A DNA stretch of 64,000 nt from a bacterium (GTDB lineage: Bacteria; Gemmatimonadota; Gemmatimonadetes; Gemmatimonadales; Gemmatimonadaceae), in NCBI GenBank assembly GCA_027484025.1, contig JAIXTI010000081.1, positions 124,001 to 188,000 of the forward strand. Direction: 5' to 3'. The notes under the pieces were generated by a model that was given only the letters and a program-made list of their open reading frames with translations, was not told where the DNA came from and did not search any database. Below are positions 9,144 through 18,716 of the stretch, piece after piece. The position numbers and the translations under genes were made by a program. Positions within the stretch are counted from its first letter, which is position 1. Each line of letters opens with the position of its first letter.

Positions 9144-10477
9144 GGGATGCGCTTGCGGTCGAGTTGTTCGATGGTCTTCGTCGACGCACTGCGCGTCTTC
9201 CGAAGTCGAGCAGACACCTGTTCGGCGCGCGTCAGCACGCGCAGCACGTTTTCACCAGCGAGCCCGCGGAGCTCCACATCCGTCCAGCCGCGCTTCACCA
9301 GCTCGGCGAGCAGATACGGATACTTTGAGACATCCTCGAGCCCTTCCACGGTTTCCGTGATGCCGTCATAATCGCCGCCCATGCCCACGTGTTCCGCGCC
9401 GGCGACCTGCTTGATGTGGTCCAGATGGTCGGCGACATCCGCAATCGTGGCGACGGGCGTCGGATGGGTCTCCCGCCAAGCCGCGACGGCCTTGAACTGC
9501 GCGTCGTTGTCTTTCGGAAAACGCTTGGTCACCGAGTCGACCACCGCGTTCTGTGCCGCACTGTGATCGGCCACCTTCTGCGACACGAAGCCCGGCACGA
9601 ACGTCACCATCACCACACCACCGTTCTTCGGCAATCTGGCGAGAATGGAGTCGGGCACGTTGCGCGGCACATTCGTGAGCGCGCGCGCACTCGAGTGCGA
9701 AAAGATCACCGGCGCTTCGGTCGTATTGAGCGCATCGCTCATGACCGCCGGCGACACATGCGACAGATCGACGAGCATGCCCAGCCGGTTCATCTCGCGC
9801 ACGACTTCCTTGCCGAACGGCGTGAGTCCGCCGTGCGTCGGCTTGTCGTTGGCGGCATCGGCCCAGTCGAGCGTGACGTTGTGCGTGAGCGTCATGTAGC
9901 GCGCGCCAAGATCGTAGTACGCGCGCAGTGCGCCGAGCGAGTTTTCGATGGCGTGGCCGCCTTCCATGCCCAGCAGCGAGCCGATCTTGCCGACCGCGTA
10001 CGCCTTGCGCACATCGGCCGCGGTGAAGGCCGGCTGAAAGACATCGGGATACTTGGCGATGACACGCTTGGCGATGTCGATCTGTTCGAGCTGCACGCGC
10101 GCGTAGCCGCTATCGCGAATTTCGCCCGGGATGTACACCGACCAGAACTGCCCGCCCACCTGACCGCGCCGGAGCCGCGCAATGTCGGTCATGCCGCGCG
10201 TCGTGCGCCGGAGGTTATACGCCTCGACGTCGCGCGGCGTTTCCTTTTCTTCGCGCAGCGCCCACGGCAGATCGTTGTGGCCGTCGACCAGCGGCGACAA
10301 GCGTAGCAGCCGTCGCACGTACGCGAGGCGCACCTCGAGCGAGGCATCGCGGAGTGACTGCGTGCGTGCCGCGGCGGCGGGCTTGCGGGGCGGGGTTTGC
10401 TGCGCGAGCGCAGGGGACGCGAACGCGAGGGCGGCGATCACGCCAACCCGACGCAGCCGCGAAGGAGTCGTCAGCAT
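9140..10477 (-). CDS. Membrane dipeptidase (peptidase family M19)
   Basis: Signal peptide, VDGHNDLPWALRE, GMEGGHAIENSLGALRAYYDLGARYMTLTHN, MLVDLSHVSPAVMSDAL, GMGGDYDG motifs. Confidence 0.93.
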   Translation of the reverse strand: MLTTPSRLRRVGVIAALAFASPALAQQTPPRKPAAAARTQSLRDASLEVRLAYVRRLLRLSPLVDGHNDLPWALREEKETPRDVEAYNLRRTTRGMTDIARLRRGQVGGQFWSVYIPGEIRDSGYARVQLEQIDIAKRVIAKYPDVFQPAFTAADVRKAYAVGKIGSLLGMEGGHAIENSLGALRAYYDLGARYMTLTHNVTLDWADAANDKPTHGGLTPFGKEVVREMNRLGMLVDLSHVSPAVMSDALNTTEAPVIFSHSSARALTNVPRNVPDSILARLPKNGGVVMVTFVPGFVSQKVADHSAAQNAVVDSVTKRFPKDNDAQFKAVAAWRETHPTPVATIADVADHLDHIKQVAGAEHVGMGGDYDGITETVEGLEDVSKYPYLLAELVKRGWTDVELRGLAGENVLRVLTRAEQVSARLRKTRSASTKTIEQLDRKRIP

Positions 10478-11235
10478 CCCAGCCGCTCCAGGTAATGCGG
10501 CAGCATCTTCCGCCACCACGGCCAGTCATGATTCACGTCGTGCCCCCACAGATCGAAAATGTGGCCGATACCCTTTCGATCGAGCAGGTTGTGGAAGTCG
10601 CGCGCATAATCGGGGCGCTCGTACGCGCCCTGCCCGCTCACGATGGCAATCCGCGAGTGATGCCGCAGCTGATCGAGCGCCCACCCCTCGGTGTTCGCCA
10701 CGTACCACATGGGATTGTTGAAGTAGCAGTTGTCGTCGCTGTAGCCCTTGAAGTAGCTGTTCGACAGGTCGAAGAAGCCACTCATACCGACAACGCCACC
10801 GAAGAGATCGGGACGGCGGAAAAACGCGTTGGCGGCGTGAAAGCAGCCGAAGCTGGCGCCGGTGGTGATGGCGCGTGCGCCACCATCGCCGCAAATGTGC
10901 CGGATGAACGGCACCACTTCGTCTTCGACGTAGCGCGAGTACAGTGCCTGTCGTCGGGCGCTCTCCTTGACGGGCAAACCGCGATCCATCCACGCCAGCC
11001 GGTTGATGCTGTCGATGGAGAAGACGCGGATGCGCCCCTGCTGCAGCAACGGCTCGATGGCTTTCACCAGCCAGAACCGTTCGTTTTCGAGGAAGTCGGC
11101 GGCGGCCGTAGGAAAGAGCAGGACGGGCTGGCCGCGCCAGCCGTAGCTCACGATGGGCATCTCGAGACCGAGTGCCGGGCTGCGCCAGCGATCAATGCGC
11201 TTGGGCAGAGACGGATCGACAAACTGAGGGGACAT
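10471..11235 (-). CDS. Esterase / alpha-beta hydrolase family protein
   Basis: 254 aa; ITTGASFGCFHAANAFFRRPDLFGGVVGMSGFFDLSN nucleophile-elbow context. Confidence 0.8.
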   Translation of the reverse strand: MSPQFVDPSLPKRIDRWRSPALGLEMPIVSYGWRGQPVLLFPTAAADFLENERFWLVKAIEPLLQQGRIRVFSIDSINRLAWMDRGLPVKESARRQALYSRYVEDEVVPFIRHICGDGGARAITTGASFGCFHAANAFFRRPDLFGGVVGMSGFFDLSNSYFKGYSDDNCYFNNPMWYVANTEGWALDQLRHHSRIAIVSGQGAYERPDYARDFHNLLDRKGIGHIFDLWGHDVNHDWPWWRKMLPHYLERLGC

Positions 11236-11447
11236 GCCCTAAGCTGGCCGTCCGACGCGTCCGCGGCCAGTGCATTCCCACGATCCGTCGACTGGCCAGC
11301 CGTCGGCCCATGCGGGCTGTGCTCACGGAACCGTTGCGGGGCGGTGACCAAACGGTCGCGTGGTCGCCGTCAAGCCGTCACCGACCACGGCTTCTGTCAT
11401 ACGAGGGTCACCGATCCCGGACCCGACACTTCCCACGTGGAGGACGT

Positions 11448-12335
11448 ATGCTTGCCAGATCGTTCGATGATTATCGCCCGCCGCAGCAACGTACCGCTCC
11501 CGACAGCGCAAAAGAGCACGCCGGCACCTCGGCGGTGCACGGTGACGTATTCCCGCATCATGCCGACGGCATTCCGCCCGGTACGCTGCTCAGCGGCGCG
11601 TACGAGCTCCGGTTTGCCTGGACGCGCGCCGAACTGCACGCGGTACAGGCCCTTCGCTATCGGGTCTTCGCGGAAGAACGTGGGGGGCAGCCTGCATCTT
11701 CGTCAGCTCCTCTCCGTGACGAAGATGCGCGCGACCCGTGGTTCCACCACCTCATGATCGTGGAAAGAGCGAGTGGCGCGGTGGTCGGCACGTACCGGGT
11801 GCAGTCGGCGGTCATGGCGGCGACCCGATTCGGCTTCTACAGCGCCACCATGTTCGAGATCGGCGCCATCCCGGCCGCCGTGCTCGGCGACGCCGTCGAG
11901 GCCGGCCGGGCGTGCGTCGACGCGGCGCACCGCTGCGGCGCCGTGCTTCGCCTGCTGTGGCGCGGTATCGCCCGCTATCTCCAGTGGAACAGCAAGCGCT
12001 ATCTCTTCGGCTGCTGCTCCCTCTCCGGCGTCGACCCGCAGCAGGCCGTCGACAGTTGGCGCGCGCTGCACGCCCGTAACCTGCTGCATGATCGCATCCT
12101 GGTCCGTCCGCGTGTACATGGGCGGGTACTGGCCGATGACGGTCGCAATCGTCCGCTCAGCTCGTCCCAGGCCCTCACGTACCGCCTCCCGCCGCTCTTC
12201 GAGGGATACCTCTCGCTTGGCGCCCGGGTCTGTGGCGCCCCGGCGTTCGATCACGAGTTCGGCAGCACCGACTACCTCGTGTTGCTCGACACGCTGGCGA
12301 TGGACCCACGGGTGCATCGCTCGTTGTTCAAGTGA
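11448..12335 (+). CDS. GNAT-type N-acyltransferase, OlsB/hemolysin-like
   Basis: MLARSFDDY...; FAWTRAELHAVQALRYRVFAEE...DPWFHHLMIVERASGAVVGTYRVQS...FEIGAIPAAVLGDAVEAGRACVDAAHR; resembles ornithine-lipid OlsB / Acetyltransf_5 proteins; followed by PlsC family gene. Confidence 0.75.
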   Translation: MLARSFDDYRPPQQRTAPDSAKEHAGTSAVHGDVFPHHADGIPPGTLLSGAYELRFAWTRAELHAVQALRYRVFAEERGGQPASSSAPLRDEDARDPWFHHLMIVERASGAVVGTYRVQSAVMAATRFGFYSATMFEIGAIPAAVLGDAVEAGRACVDAAHRCGAVLRLLWRGIARYLQWNSKRYLFGCCSLSGVDPQQAVDSWRALHARNLLHDRILVRPRVHGRVLADDGRNRPLSSSQALTYRLPPLFEGYLSLGARVCGAPAFDHEFGSTDYLVLLDTLAMDPRVHRSLFK

Positions 12336-13054
12336 ATGCACCGACGGTGGTACGCCGTCCGCGTCGCCTCCTGCCGCAACTGCTGCGCGTCGGAAGCCGC
12401 AGCATCTTCGGCACGCTCGGCATCCGGCTCCGCGTCCGGGGGGCGATTCCGCGCGAACCGGCGCTCCTGGTGGCCAACCATCTTTCGTGGACCGATATCG
12501 TCGCGGTCCTCGCAACCCACGAGTGCACCTTCGTGGCCAAACGTGAGGTCCGTCGCTGGCCCGTGGTTGGGTGGCTTGCCACGCGTCTCGGCGTGATCTG
12601 GACCGACCGCACGAAAAGCCGGAGCATGCTGCGGACCATTGCCGATATCGAGTCGACCCTGCGCGCCGGCACCTCGGTGTTGATGTTCGCCGAAGGCACG
12701 ACGGGCGACGGAGCGCAGCTCCTCCCCTTCAAGTCATCGCTGATCGAGGCGGCGTGTCGCGCCGGCGCCCCTGTCGTCCCGCTGGCCATTACGGCAACGG
12801 CGCTACCGCCGGTCGATGCGTTGTGCTGGGTTGGCGATGAAACGCTGCTTCAGAGCATTCCGCGTGTGCAACGCCTCTCGATGCCGGAGGTGCAGTTGCA
12901 CGCGGCCCCGCCAATTGCTCCGATACCCTGCCGCAAAGTACTCACGCAGATGGCGCGTGAAGCGGTGGCGCGACGCACGCGCGGCGGTGCCATCCGGGCT
13001 CGTGACCGAGCACGTTCCGACGCGGCGGTGAAGGTCAGCGCAGCGCTTTCGTGA
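12332..13054 (+). CDS. Lysophospholipid acyltransferase (PlsC family), OlsA-like
   Basis: HX4D motif NHLSWTD, FAEGTTGDG (FPEGT-like) motif; GTGA overlap with upstream gene. Confidence 0.85.
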   Translation: MNAPTVVRRPRRLLPQLLRVGSRSIFGTLGIRLRVRGAIPREPALLVANHLSWTDIVAVLATHECTFVAKREVRRWPVVGWLATRLGVIWTDRTKSRSMLRTIADIESTLRAGTSVLMFAEGTTGDGAQLLPFKSSLIEAACRAGAPVVPLAITATALPPVDALCWVGDETLLQSIPRVQRLSMPEVQLHAAPPIAPIPCRKVLTQMAREAVARRTRGGAIRARDRARSDAAVKVSAALS

Positions 13055-13592
13055 AGCAGAACTTCCGGCCGATGGAGAGCTCGGAGCGCGAAATCGTGCG
13101 ATAGCGCGCGATCTTTTCCGGATAGATCTCGATGCTGGTGAGCGTGTAGCCCATGCGCAGGAACAGTGCTTCGGCCAGCGAAATGGCGAACAGCTCGTTG
13201 TGCCCCCGCTCGCGGGCCAGATGCTCCGCGGCCGTAATGAGACACTGCCCCAGCCCTTTGCCGTGCTGATCGGGGGCCACGGCGAGCGACACGATTTCCA
13301 CCAGTGACGGCGTGTACTCGTCGAGGGCGACCTGGCCGAGAATACGTCCGTCCTCGCCGCGGATGACCTGATAGTCCTGCAGGTGCGAGGTGACGAACGC
13401 GTCGCTGCGACGGAGCGTGAGGCCGTCGGGCGCGAACAGATTGTTCAACGCCACGATCGCGGGGATGTCCCGCTCCTCGGCGTGGTGCACCACGACGTCC
13501 CCGACACGGAAGGCCGGGGGCGTGCGCGGTGGTACGGGGACCTCCCGTTCCAGGACGGCGCCCACCGGTTCGGAAAAGGGCGCTGAGCTCAA
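13035..13592 (-). CDS. GNAT family N-acetyltransferase (ArgA-type domain)
   Basis: 185 aa; IVSLAVAPDQHGKGLGQCLITAAEHLARERGHNELFAISLAEALFLRMGY acetyl-CoA binding motif. Confidence 0.85.
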   Translation of the reverse strand: MSSAPFSEPVGAVLEREVPVPPRTPPAFRVGDVVVHHAEERDIPAIVALNNLFAPDGLTLRRSDAFVTSHLQDYQVIRGEDGRILGQVALDEYTPSLVEIVSLAVAPDQHGKGLGQCLITAAEHLARERGHNELFAISLAEALFLRMGYTLTSIEIYPEKIARYRTISRSELSIGRKFCFTKALR

Positions 13593-14086
13593 CGCGAGGC
13601 GAACACCCGGGTTTTCCCGGCCTTGTCGAACAGGAGGATGTCGTATGCATCCTTTTGGCCGCCCTGCTCCATCCCAGGGGAGCCGATGGGCATACCCGGG
13701 ACCGCCAGACCGCGCCCCACCGGCTGCTCCTTGAGCAGCTTCACAATGAGGTCGGCCGGCACATGCCCTTCAATGGTATAGCTCCCAACGCGGGCCGTGT
13801 GGCAGGAGCTGAGTCCTGAAGGGACGCCGAAAGACGCCTTCACGCTGTCCATGTCGGCGGTGTCGCGCACGGTGACGACAAAACCGGCCTTCTTCACGTG
13901 GGCCACCCACTGCTCGCAGCACCCGCAGTTGGGGTCCTTATAGACGGTCATGGCGCGGACGGGGGCCTGCGCTGGCAACCGCGGGGCGACGACGAGACCG
14001 CCCACGACGAGGGCCGCTGCCTGCAGGAAGCCGCGACGGGATGTCGACGCCGCGCTAGCCAGGGAATCGGACGATGAGATGGACAT
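13589..14086 (-). CDS. DUF411 family metal-binding protein, Tat-exported
   Basis: STSRRGFLQAAALVVGGLVVAPRLPA Tat leader, MTVYKDPNCGCCEQWVAHVKKAGF and HVPADLIVKLLKEQPVGRGLAVPGMPIGSPGME, characteristic of DUF411. Start set at 14086 (MSISSSDS) instead of the 839 aa ORF start. Confidence 0.88.
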   Translation of the reverse strand: MSISSSDSLASAASTSRRGFLQAAALVVGGLVVAPRLPAQAPVRAMTVYKDPNCGCCEQWVAHVKKAGFVVTVRDTADMDSVKASFGVPSGLSSCHTARVGSYTIEGHVPADLIVKLLKEQPVGRGLAVPGMPIGSPGMEQGGQKDAYDILLFDKAGKTRVFASR

Positions 14087-14126
14087 GTCGGAAGTATAGC
14101 AAAAACCAGCGGACTTGGTTCCGTCG

Positions 14127-14146
14127 CTAGGACCAAAGGGTCCTAG
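14127..14146. promoter_or_regulatory. Perfect palindrome in divergent intergenic region
   Basis: CTAGGACCAAAGGGTCCTAG; 8 bp arms CTAGGACC/GGTCCTAG, 4 nt spacer, between DUF411 gene and MCP. Confidence 0.4.
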
Positions 14147-14308
14147 TTTCGATTCAAGTCGGCGACGGAGATCCCGATACTTCGAAGCAGGACATTTCGA
14201 GCTCCGCCCTCCAGCGAACCGTCGCGGAGCGGCGCGGAGCGCGTCGACGACGTCGTTAACGGAAATGTTGTGTACAGGAGCAATGCTCCTTCTGTCCGTC
14301 ATCCTTCC

Positions 14309-16060
14309 ATGGCTTTCCCGCAGACGATGCTCGGTCGCAGCCGTTATGACGCCGACCGCGTTCTTGGCATTACGCTCCTGTTCCACTTTCCGGTGGCCGC
14401 CATCCTTGGGTGGGTCTACAACGCCTGGACGCCGGCGCTGGTCGTGGGCGCACCGTTGGCGGTAGTGAGCTTCTGGCTCTCCCGGGCGCGCGCCGGCGAA
14501 GCATCGACGCGCTTTTTGCTCGCCATCGCGTTCATGGCTTTTTCCGCGCTGTTCATTCATCAGGCCAAGGGTCTGATCGAAATGCACTTCCACATCTTCG
14601 CGTCGCTCGCGTTTCTGCTGGCGTATCGCGATTGGCGTGTGCCGGTGGCAGCCGCCGGGTTCATTGCCGTGCACCATGTGGGCTTCCATATCCTGCAGGG
14701 GATGGGCGCTGGCGTGTACGTGCTCAATCACAACAATGGTGGGCACCTTATTGTGCTGGTGCACGCACTCTACGTCGTGTTCGAGACCAGTGTGCTGGTC
14801 TACATGTCGATTGCGCTCGCGAAAGAGGCCAACACCACACAAACGGTCTTCGAGTCGCTCGAAGCCGTCGGTGATGGCCGGCTCGATGTCGTTCCGGCTG
14901 GAGACGGAGTCGCGGCCGCGGTCCGTCGGGTCATTTCCGGCCTTGAAGCGCTCGATCGTCACGCCGCAGAACTTGGGGACGCCGTCGCCGAAAAGCGCGC
15001 CATGCGCATTACGGACGCGGGGCTCAAGGGCTCCTTTGCCGCCGTCTCCGATCGTATGGTGGAAGGCGGACGTCTTGTTGAAGAGCTGCGCATGAAGAAC
15101 GACGCCTCGCAGCGAAACACCACCGAGTTTTTGTCGTCGCTGACGCCGGTGATCACGGCCATGCGTGACGGTGACCTCACCAAGTCGGTCGCCACGGGCT
15201 TTGGTGATGTGTACGACGAGACCGCGGAGAACCTCAACAGCGCTCTGGCTCAGCTGCGCGACGCGATCGGTGAGCTCAACGCCTCGTCGCAACAGATCGA
15301 CGGCGCGTCTACCGAAATCGCCAACGGCTCGGATGCACTCGCCCAGTCCACATCGGCGCAGGCCGCAACACTCGAAGAGATCACGGCCAGCGTGACCGAA
15401 CTGGCCAGCCTCGGACACGCGACGACGGCCAATGTCCTCGAAGCACGCCGGACGACGGCCGTGGCCTCGGAGTCGGCGACGGTCGGCGTCAACAACGTCG
15501 AGCGGCTCATGGTGGCGATGGACGGGACGCGCGATGCGGCCCGTGAAACGGCCAAGATCGTCCGCACCATCGACGAAATCGCCTTCCAGACCAATCTGCT
15601 GGCGCTCAACGCCTCCGTCGAAGCGGCGCGCGCCGGCGATGCCGGCCGTGGCTTCGCGGTCGTCGCCGACGAAGTGCGGGCACTGGCCATGCGCTGCGCC
15701 GAGGCGGCACGCACCACCGCACAGCTCATCGAGCAGGCGGTCCAGCGTGTCGAAGGCGGCGTCACCATTTCCCAGGAAGTGGGGGTGCAGCTCAAGGACG
15801 TGTCGCAGCGGATCAGCTCGGTCCATGCGGTCATGGAGCAGATTGGCCAGGCGGCGGACAGCCAGCAGCAGGGGGTGGCGCAAATCCGCGAAGCGATCTC
15901 GGATCTGAACGGCACCGTGCAGCAGGCCGCTGCCAACGCCGAAGAATCGGCCAGCGCGGCGCAGGAGCTCACGGCGCAGGCGCGGGCCCAGCGCGCCCAG
16001 GCGGAGCGCTTCAAGACCGAGGAAACCACGCAGCGCCAGCGGATCAAGCGCGCGGCGTAA
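14309..16060 (+). CDS. Methyl-accepting chemotaxis protein with His-rich integral membrane sensor
   Basis: N-terminal multi-TM region with HQAKGLIEMHFHIFASLAFLLAYRDWR...IAVHHVGFH; C-terminal signalling domain EIAFQTNLLALNASVEAARAGDAGRGFAVVADEVRALA. Confidence 0.92.
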   Translation: MAFPQTMLGRSRYDADRVLGITLLFHFPVAAILGWVYNAWTPALVVGAPLAVVSFWLSRARAGEASTRFLLAIAFMAFSALFIHQAKGLIEMHFHIFASLAFLLAYRDWRVPVAAAGFIAVHHVGFHILQGMGAGVYVLNHNNGGHLIVLVHALYVVFETSVLVYMSIALAKEANTTQTVFESLEAVGDGRLDVVPAGDGVAAAVRRVISGLEALDRHAAELGDAVAEKRAMRITDAGLKGSFAAVSDRMVEGGRLVEELRMKNDASQRNTTEFLSSLTPVITAMRDGDLTKSVATGFGDVYDETAENLNSALAQLRDAIGELNASSQQIDGASTEIANGSDALAQSTSAQAATLEEITASVTELASLGHATTANVLEARRTTAVASESATVGVNNVERLMVAMDGTRDAARETAKIVRTIDEIAFQTNLLALNASVEAARAGDAGRGFAVVADEVRALAMRCAEAARTTAQLIEQAVQRVEGGVTISQEVGVQLKDVSQRISSVHAVMEQIGQAADSQQQGVAQIREAISDLNGTVQQAAANAEESASAAQELTAQARAQRAQAERFKTEETTQRQRIKRAA

Positions 16061-16091
16061 CGCTCGGCAGTTCCAATAGAAGGGACCCAGA

Positions 16092-16124
16092 CGGGCCTCG
16101 GCATCCACTGCCGAGGCCCGTTTT
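16092..16124 (+). terminator. Rho-independent terminator after MCP
   Basis: CGGGCCTCGG catccactg CCGAGGCCCG TTTT. Confidence 0.8.
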
Positions 16125-16272
16125 GGCGCTCGCGAGGTCCGTTTTCTTCAATCGCACCGCTTTATCGGGTTTTCCCCGACGAATTCCCATCGCCCTCCTG
16201 ACGGAGTGGAGTGCAATCGGAGCCTAGACTCTCCTTCGCACTCCCAAATCCCACACTCCCAGAGGGAATTCG

Positions 16273-18519
16273 ATGACCCCCGCTTCCAGCGTGGCTACTG
16301 CCGGAGCACCTCCACGCGCAGCCGGCGCCGCGCTCGATCGCTTCTCGTACGATGACGCGATCGTCCGCAAGTTTCTGTTCGCCACCCTCATTTGGGGCGT
16401 GGTGGGCATGTTGGCCGGTCTGCTCATCGCGCTGCAGCTCGCCAATCCGTTCTTCAATTTCGGTGTTGAGTGGACGTCGTTCGGGCGCCTGCGTCCGTTG
16501 CACACCAACGCCGTGATCTTTGCCTTCGCCGGCAACGCCTTCTTCTGTGGCGCCTACTACTCCACGCAGCGGCTGCTCAAGGCCCGGATGTTCTCCGACG
16601 GCCTGAGCAATTTCCACTTCTGGGGCTGGCAGGCGATCATCGTGTCGGCGGCCCTCACGCTCCCGCTGGGCTTCACGCAAGCCAAGGAGTACGCCGAGCT
16701 CGAGTGGCCCATCGACATCGCCATTGCGGTGGTGTGGGTGGCGTTTGCGGTGAACTTCTTCGGCACGTTGATCAAGCGCCGTGAGCGCCACCTGTACGTG
16801 GCACTGTGGTTCTATATCGCGTCCATCGTCACCGTCGCCATTCTGCACATCTTCAACAACCTCTCCGTGCCGGCGGGGCTGTTCAAGAGCTACAGCATTT
16901 ACGCAGGCGTGCAGGACGCGTTCATGCAGTGGTGGTACGGGCACAACGCCGTCGCGTTCTTCCTCACGACGCCGTTCCTCGGGCTCATGTACTACTTCAT
17001 GCCCAAGGCCGCCGAAGGACCGGTGTTCAGCTACAAGCTGTCCATCCTGCACTTCTGGTCGCTGGTGTTCATGTACATCTGGGCCGGTCCGCACCATCTG
17101 CACTACACGGCACTCCCCGAGTGGGCGAGCACCGTCGGCATGCTCTTCTCGGTCATGCTCTGGGCCCCCAGCTGGGGCGGCATGATCAACGGCCTGCTCA
17201 CGTTGCGCGGCGCGTGGCACAAGGTGGCGCAGGATCCCATCCTCAAGTTCTTCGTCGTCGCCGTCACGGCGTACGGCATGTCGACGTTCGAAGGGCCCAT
17301 GCTCTCCATCAAGAGCGTCAACGCCCTCGCGCACTACACCGACTGGATCATCGCACACGTCCACACCGGCGCACTCGGGTGGAACGGCTTCATGACCTTC
17401 GGCATGATCTATTGGCTGCTGCCGCGTCTCTTCCAGACACCGGTGTACAGCAAGAAGGCGATGGAGCTGCACTTCTGGATCGCGTCGGTGGGCATCGTGC
17501 TGTACGTCGTGGCCATCTACAGCGCCGGCGTCACGCAGGGGCTCATGTGGCGGGCCTTCGACGAAACGGGACGCCTGGCGTATCCGGATTTCGTCGAGAC
17601 GGTGCTCAAGCTCATGCCCATGTACTGGATGCGTGTGGTTGGTGGCTCGTTGTACATCGTCGGGATGTTCATCTTCGGCTGGAACATCTTCAAGACGTGG
17701 GCGAACCGTCCCGCGACGTACGAGGTACCGGTCATCGAGGCCGCACCGTTGGCGAAGCGTTACGTCGAAGACCATCCGGTGGTGCCGGCCCACGGCCTCT
17801 GGGCGCGTTTCAACCAGGTGCAGTGGCACCGCGCCTGGGAGCGCATGCCGATGCTCTTCACGGCGCTCACCGTGCTCGCCGTCGTCGTGGCGTCGCTCTT
17901 CGAAATTCTCCCCACGTTCCTCATCAAGTCGAACGTGCCGACCATTGCGAGCGTCAAGCCGTACACGCCGCTCGAACTCGCCGGTCGCGATCTGTACATC
18001 GCCGAGGGCTGCTTCAACTGTCACTCGCAGATGGTGCGTCCGTTCCGCTACGAGACCGAGCGCTTCGGTGAGTACAGCAAGCCGGGTGAGTCGGTGTACG
18101 AGCACCCGTTCCTCTGGGGCTCACGCCGCATCGGTCCCGATCTGGCGCGCGAGGGCGGCAAGTATCCCGATCTCTGGCATGTGCGGCACTTCGAAAACCC
18201 GCGGGCGGTGACGGCCAAGTCGATCATGCCGTCGTACGCGCACTTCCTGAAGAAGGCGCTCGACTTCGACGGCATTCAATCGCGCGTCGACGCGATGGCG
18301 ATGGTCGGCGTGCCGTATGGTGATGCGATCAACAAGGCACCCGCGATGGCGCGTGCGCAGGCGAAACAGATTGCCGCCGCCGTGAAGGAACAGGGCGGCC
18401 CCGACGGACTCGAAGACAAGCAGATCATCGCCATCGTCGCGTACATGCAGCGGCTGGGTCGCGACATCAAGGTGACCACGGCAGCGTCCGCCGCGACCAC
18501 GAACGGAGGGACACGCTGA
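16273..18519 (+). CDS. ccoNO: cbb3-type cytochrome c oxidase, fused subunits I and II (CcoN-CcoO)
   Basis: CcoN region with LRPLHTNAVIFAF, WAGPHHLHYTALP, WIIAHVHTGALGWNG; C-terminal CcoO GRDLYIAEGCFNCHSQMVRPFRYETERFGEYSKPGES mono-heme domain in the same 748 aa ORF. Confidence 0.97.
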   Translation: MTPASSVATAGAPPRAAGAALDRFSYDDAIVRKFLFATLIWGVVGMLAGLLIALQLANPFFNFGVEWTSFGRLRPLHTNAVIFAFAGNAFFCGAYYSTQRLLKARMFSDGLSNFHFWGWQAIIVSAALTLPLGFTQAKEYAELEWPIDIAIAVVWVAFAVNFFGTLIKRRERHLYVALWFYIASIVTVAILHIFNNLSVPAGLFKSYSIYAGVQDAFMQWWYGHNAVAFFLTTPFLGLMYYFMPKAAEGPVFSYKLSILHFWSLVFMYIWAGPHHLHYTALPEWASTVGMLFSVMLWAPSWGGMINGLLTLRGAWHKVAQDPILKFFVVAVTAYGMSTFEGPMLSIKSVNALAHYTDWIIAHVHTGALGWNGFMTFGMIYWLLPRLFQTPVYSKKAMELHFWIASVGIVLYVVAIYSAGVTQGLMWRAFDETGRLAYPDFVETVLKLMPMYWMRVVGGSLYIVGMFIFGWNIFKTWANRPATYEVPVIEAAPLAKRYVEDHPVVPAHGLWARFNQVQWHRAWERMPMLFTALTVLAVVVASLFEILPTFLIKSNVPTIASVKPYTPLELAGRDLYIAEGCFNCHSQMVRPFRYETERFGEYSKPGESVYEHPFLWGSRRIGPDLAREGGKYPDLWHVRHFENPRAVTAKSIMPSYAHFLKKALDFDGIQSRVDAMAMVGVPYGDAINKAPAMARAQAKQIAAAVKEQGGPDGLEDKQIIAIVAYMQRLGRDIKVTTAASAATTNGGTR

Positions 18520-18713
18520 TGAAACTCTCCGACATCATGTCCTACGCGCAGCTCTCGTTCTATACCGAAGTCGCGCTGGTTCTTTTCCTTGGCGTGTTCA
18601 TCGCCATCACCATTCGCACCTTTCTGCCGTCTCGACGGGGAGAGCTCGAGGCGGCGTCCCGTCTCCCGCTCGAAGATGACGTGGTGCTTACCCCTCGGAC
18701 GGCGGAGCGCTGA
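18519..18713 (+). CDS. ccoQ: cbb3 oxidase small subunit CcoQ-like
   Basis: 64 aa single-TM protein between ccoNO and ccoP. Confidence 0.8.
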   Translation: MKLSDIMSYAQLSFYTEVALVLFLGVFIAITIRTFLPSRRGELEAASRLPLEDDVVLTPRTAER

Positions 18714-18716
18714 ACC

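Noticed and set aside
13589-16108. 839 aa minus-strand ORF as one protein
   Set aside because: Only the C-terminal ~165 residues (DUF411, starting at 14086) are real; the rest is antisense to the MCP.
16162-18105. 647 aa minus-strand ORF antisense to ccoNO
   Set aside because: His/Arg/Glu-rich mirror frame of a strongly supported gene.
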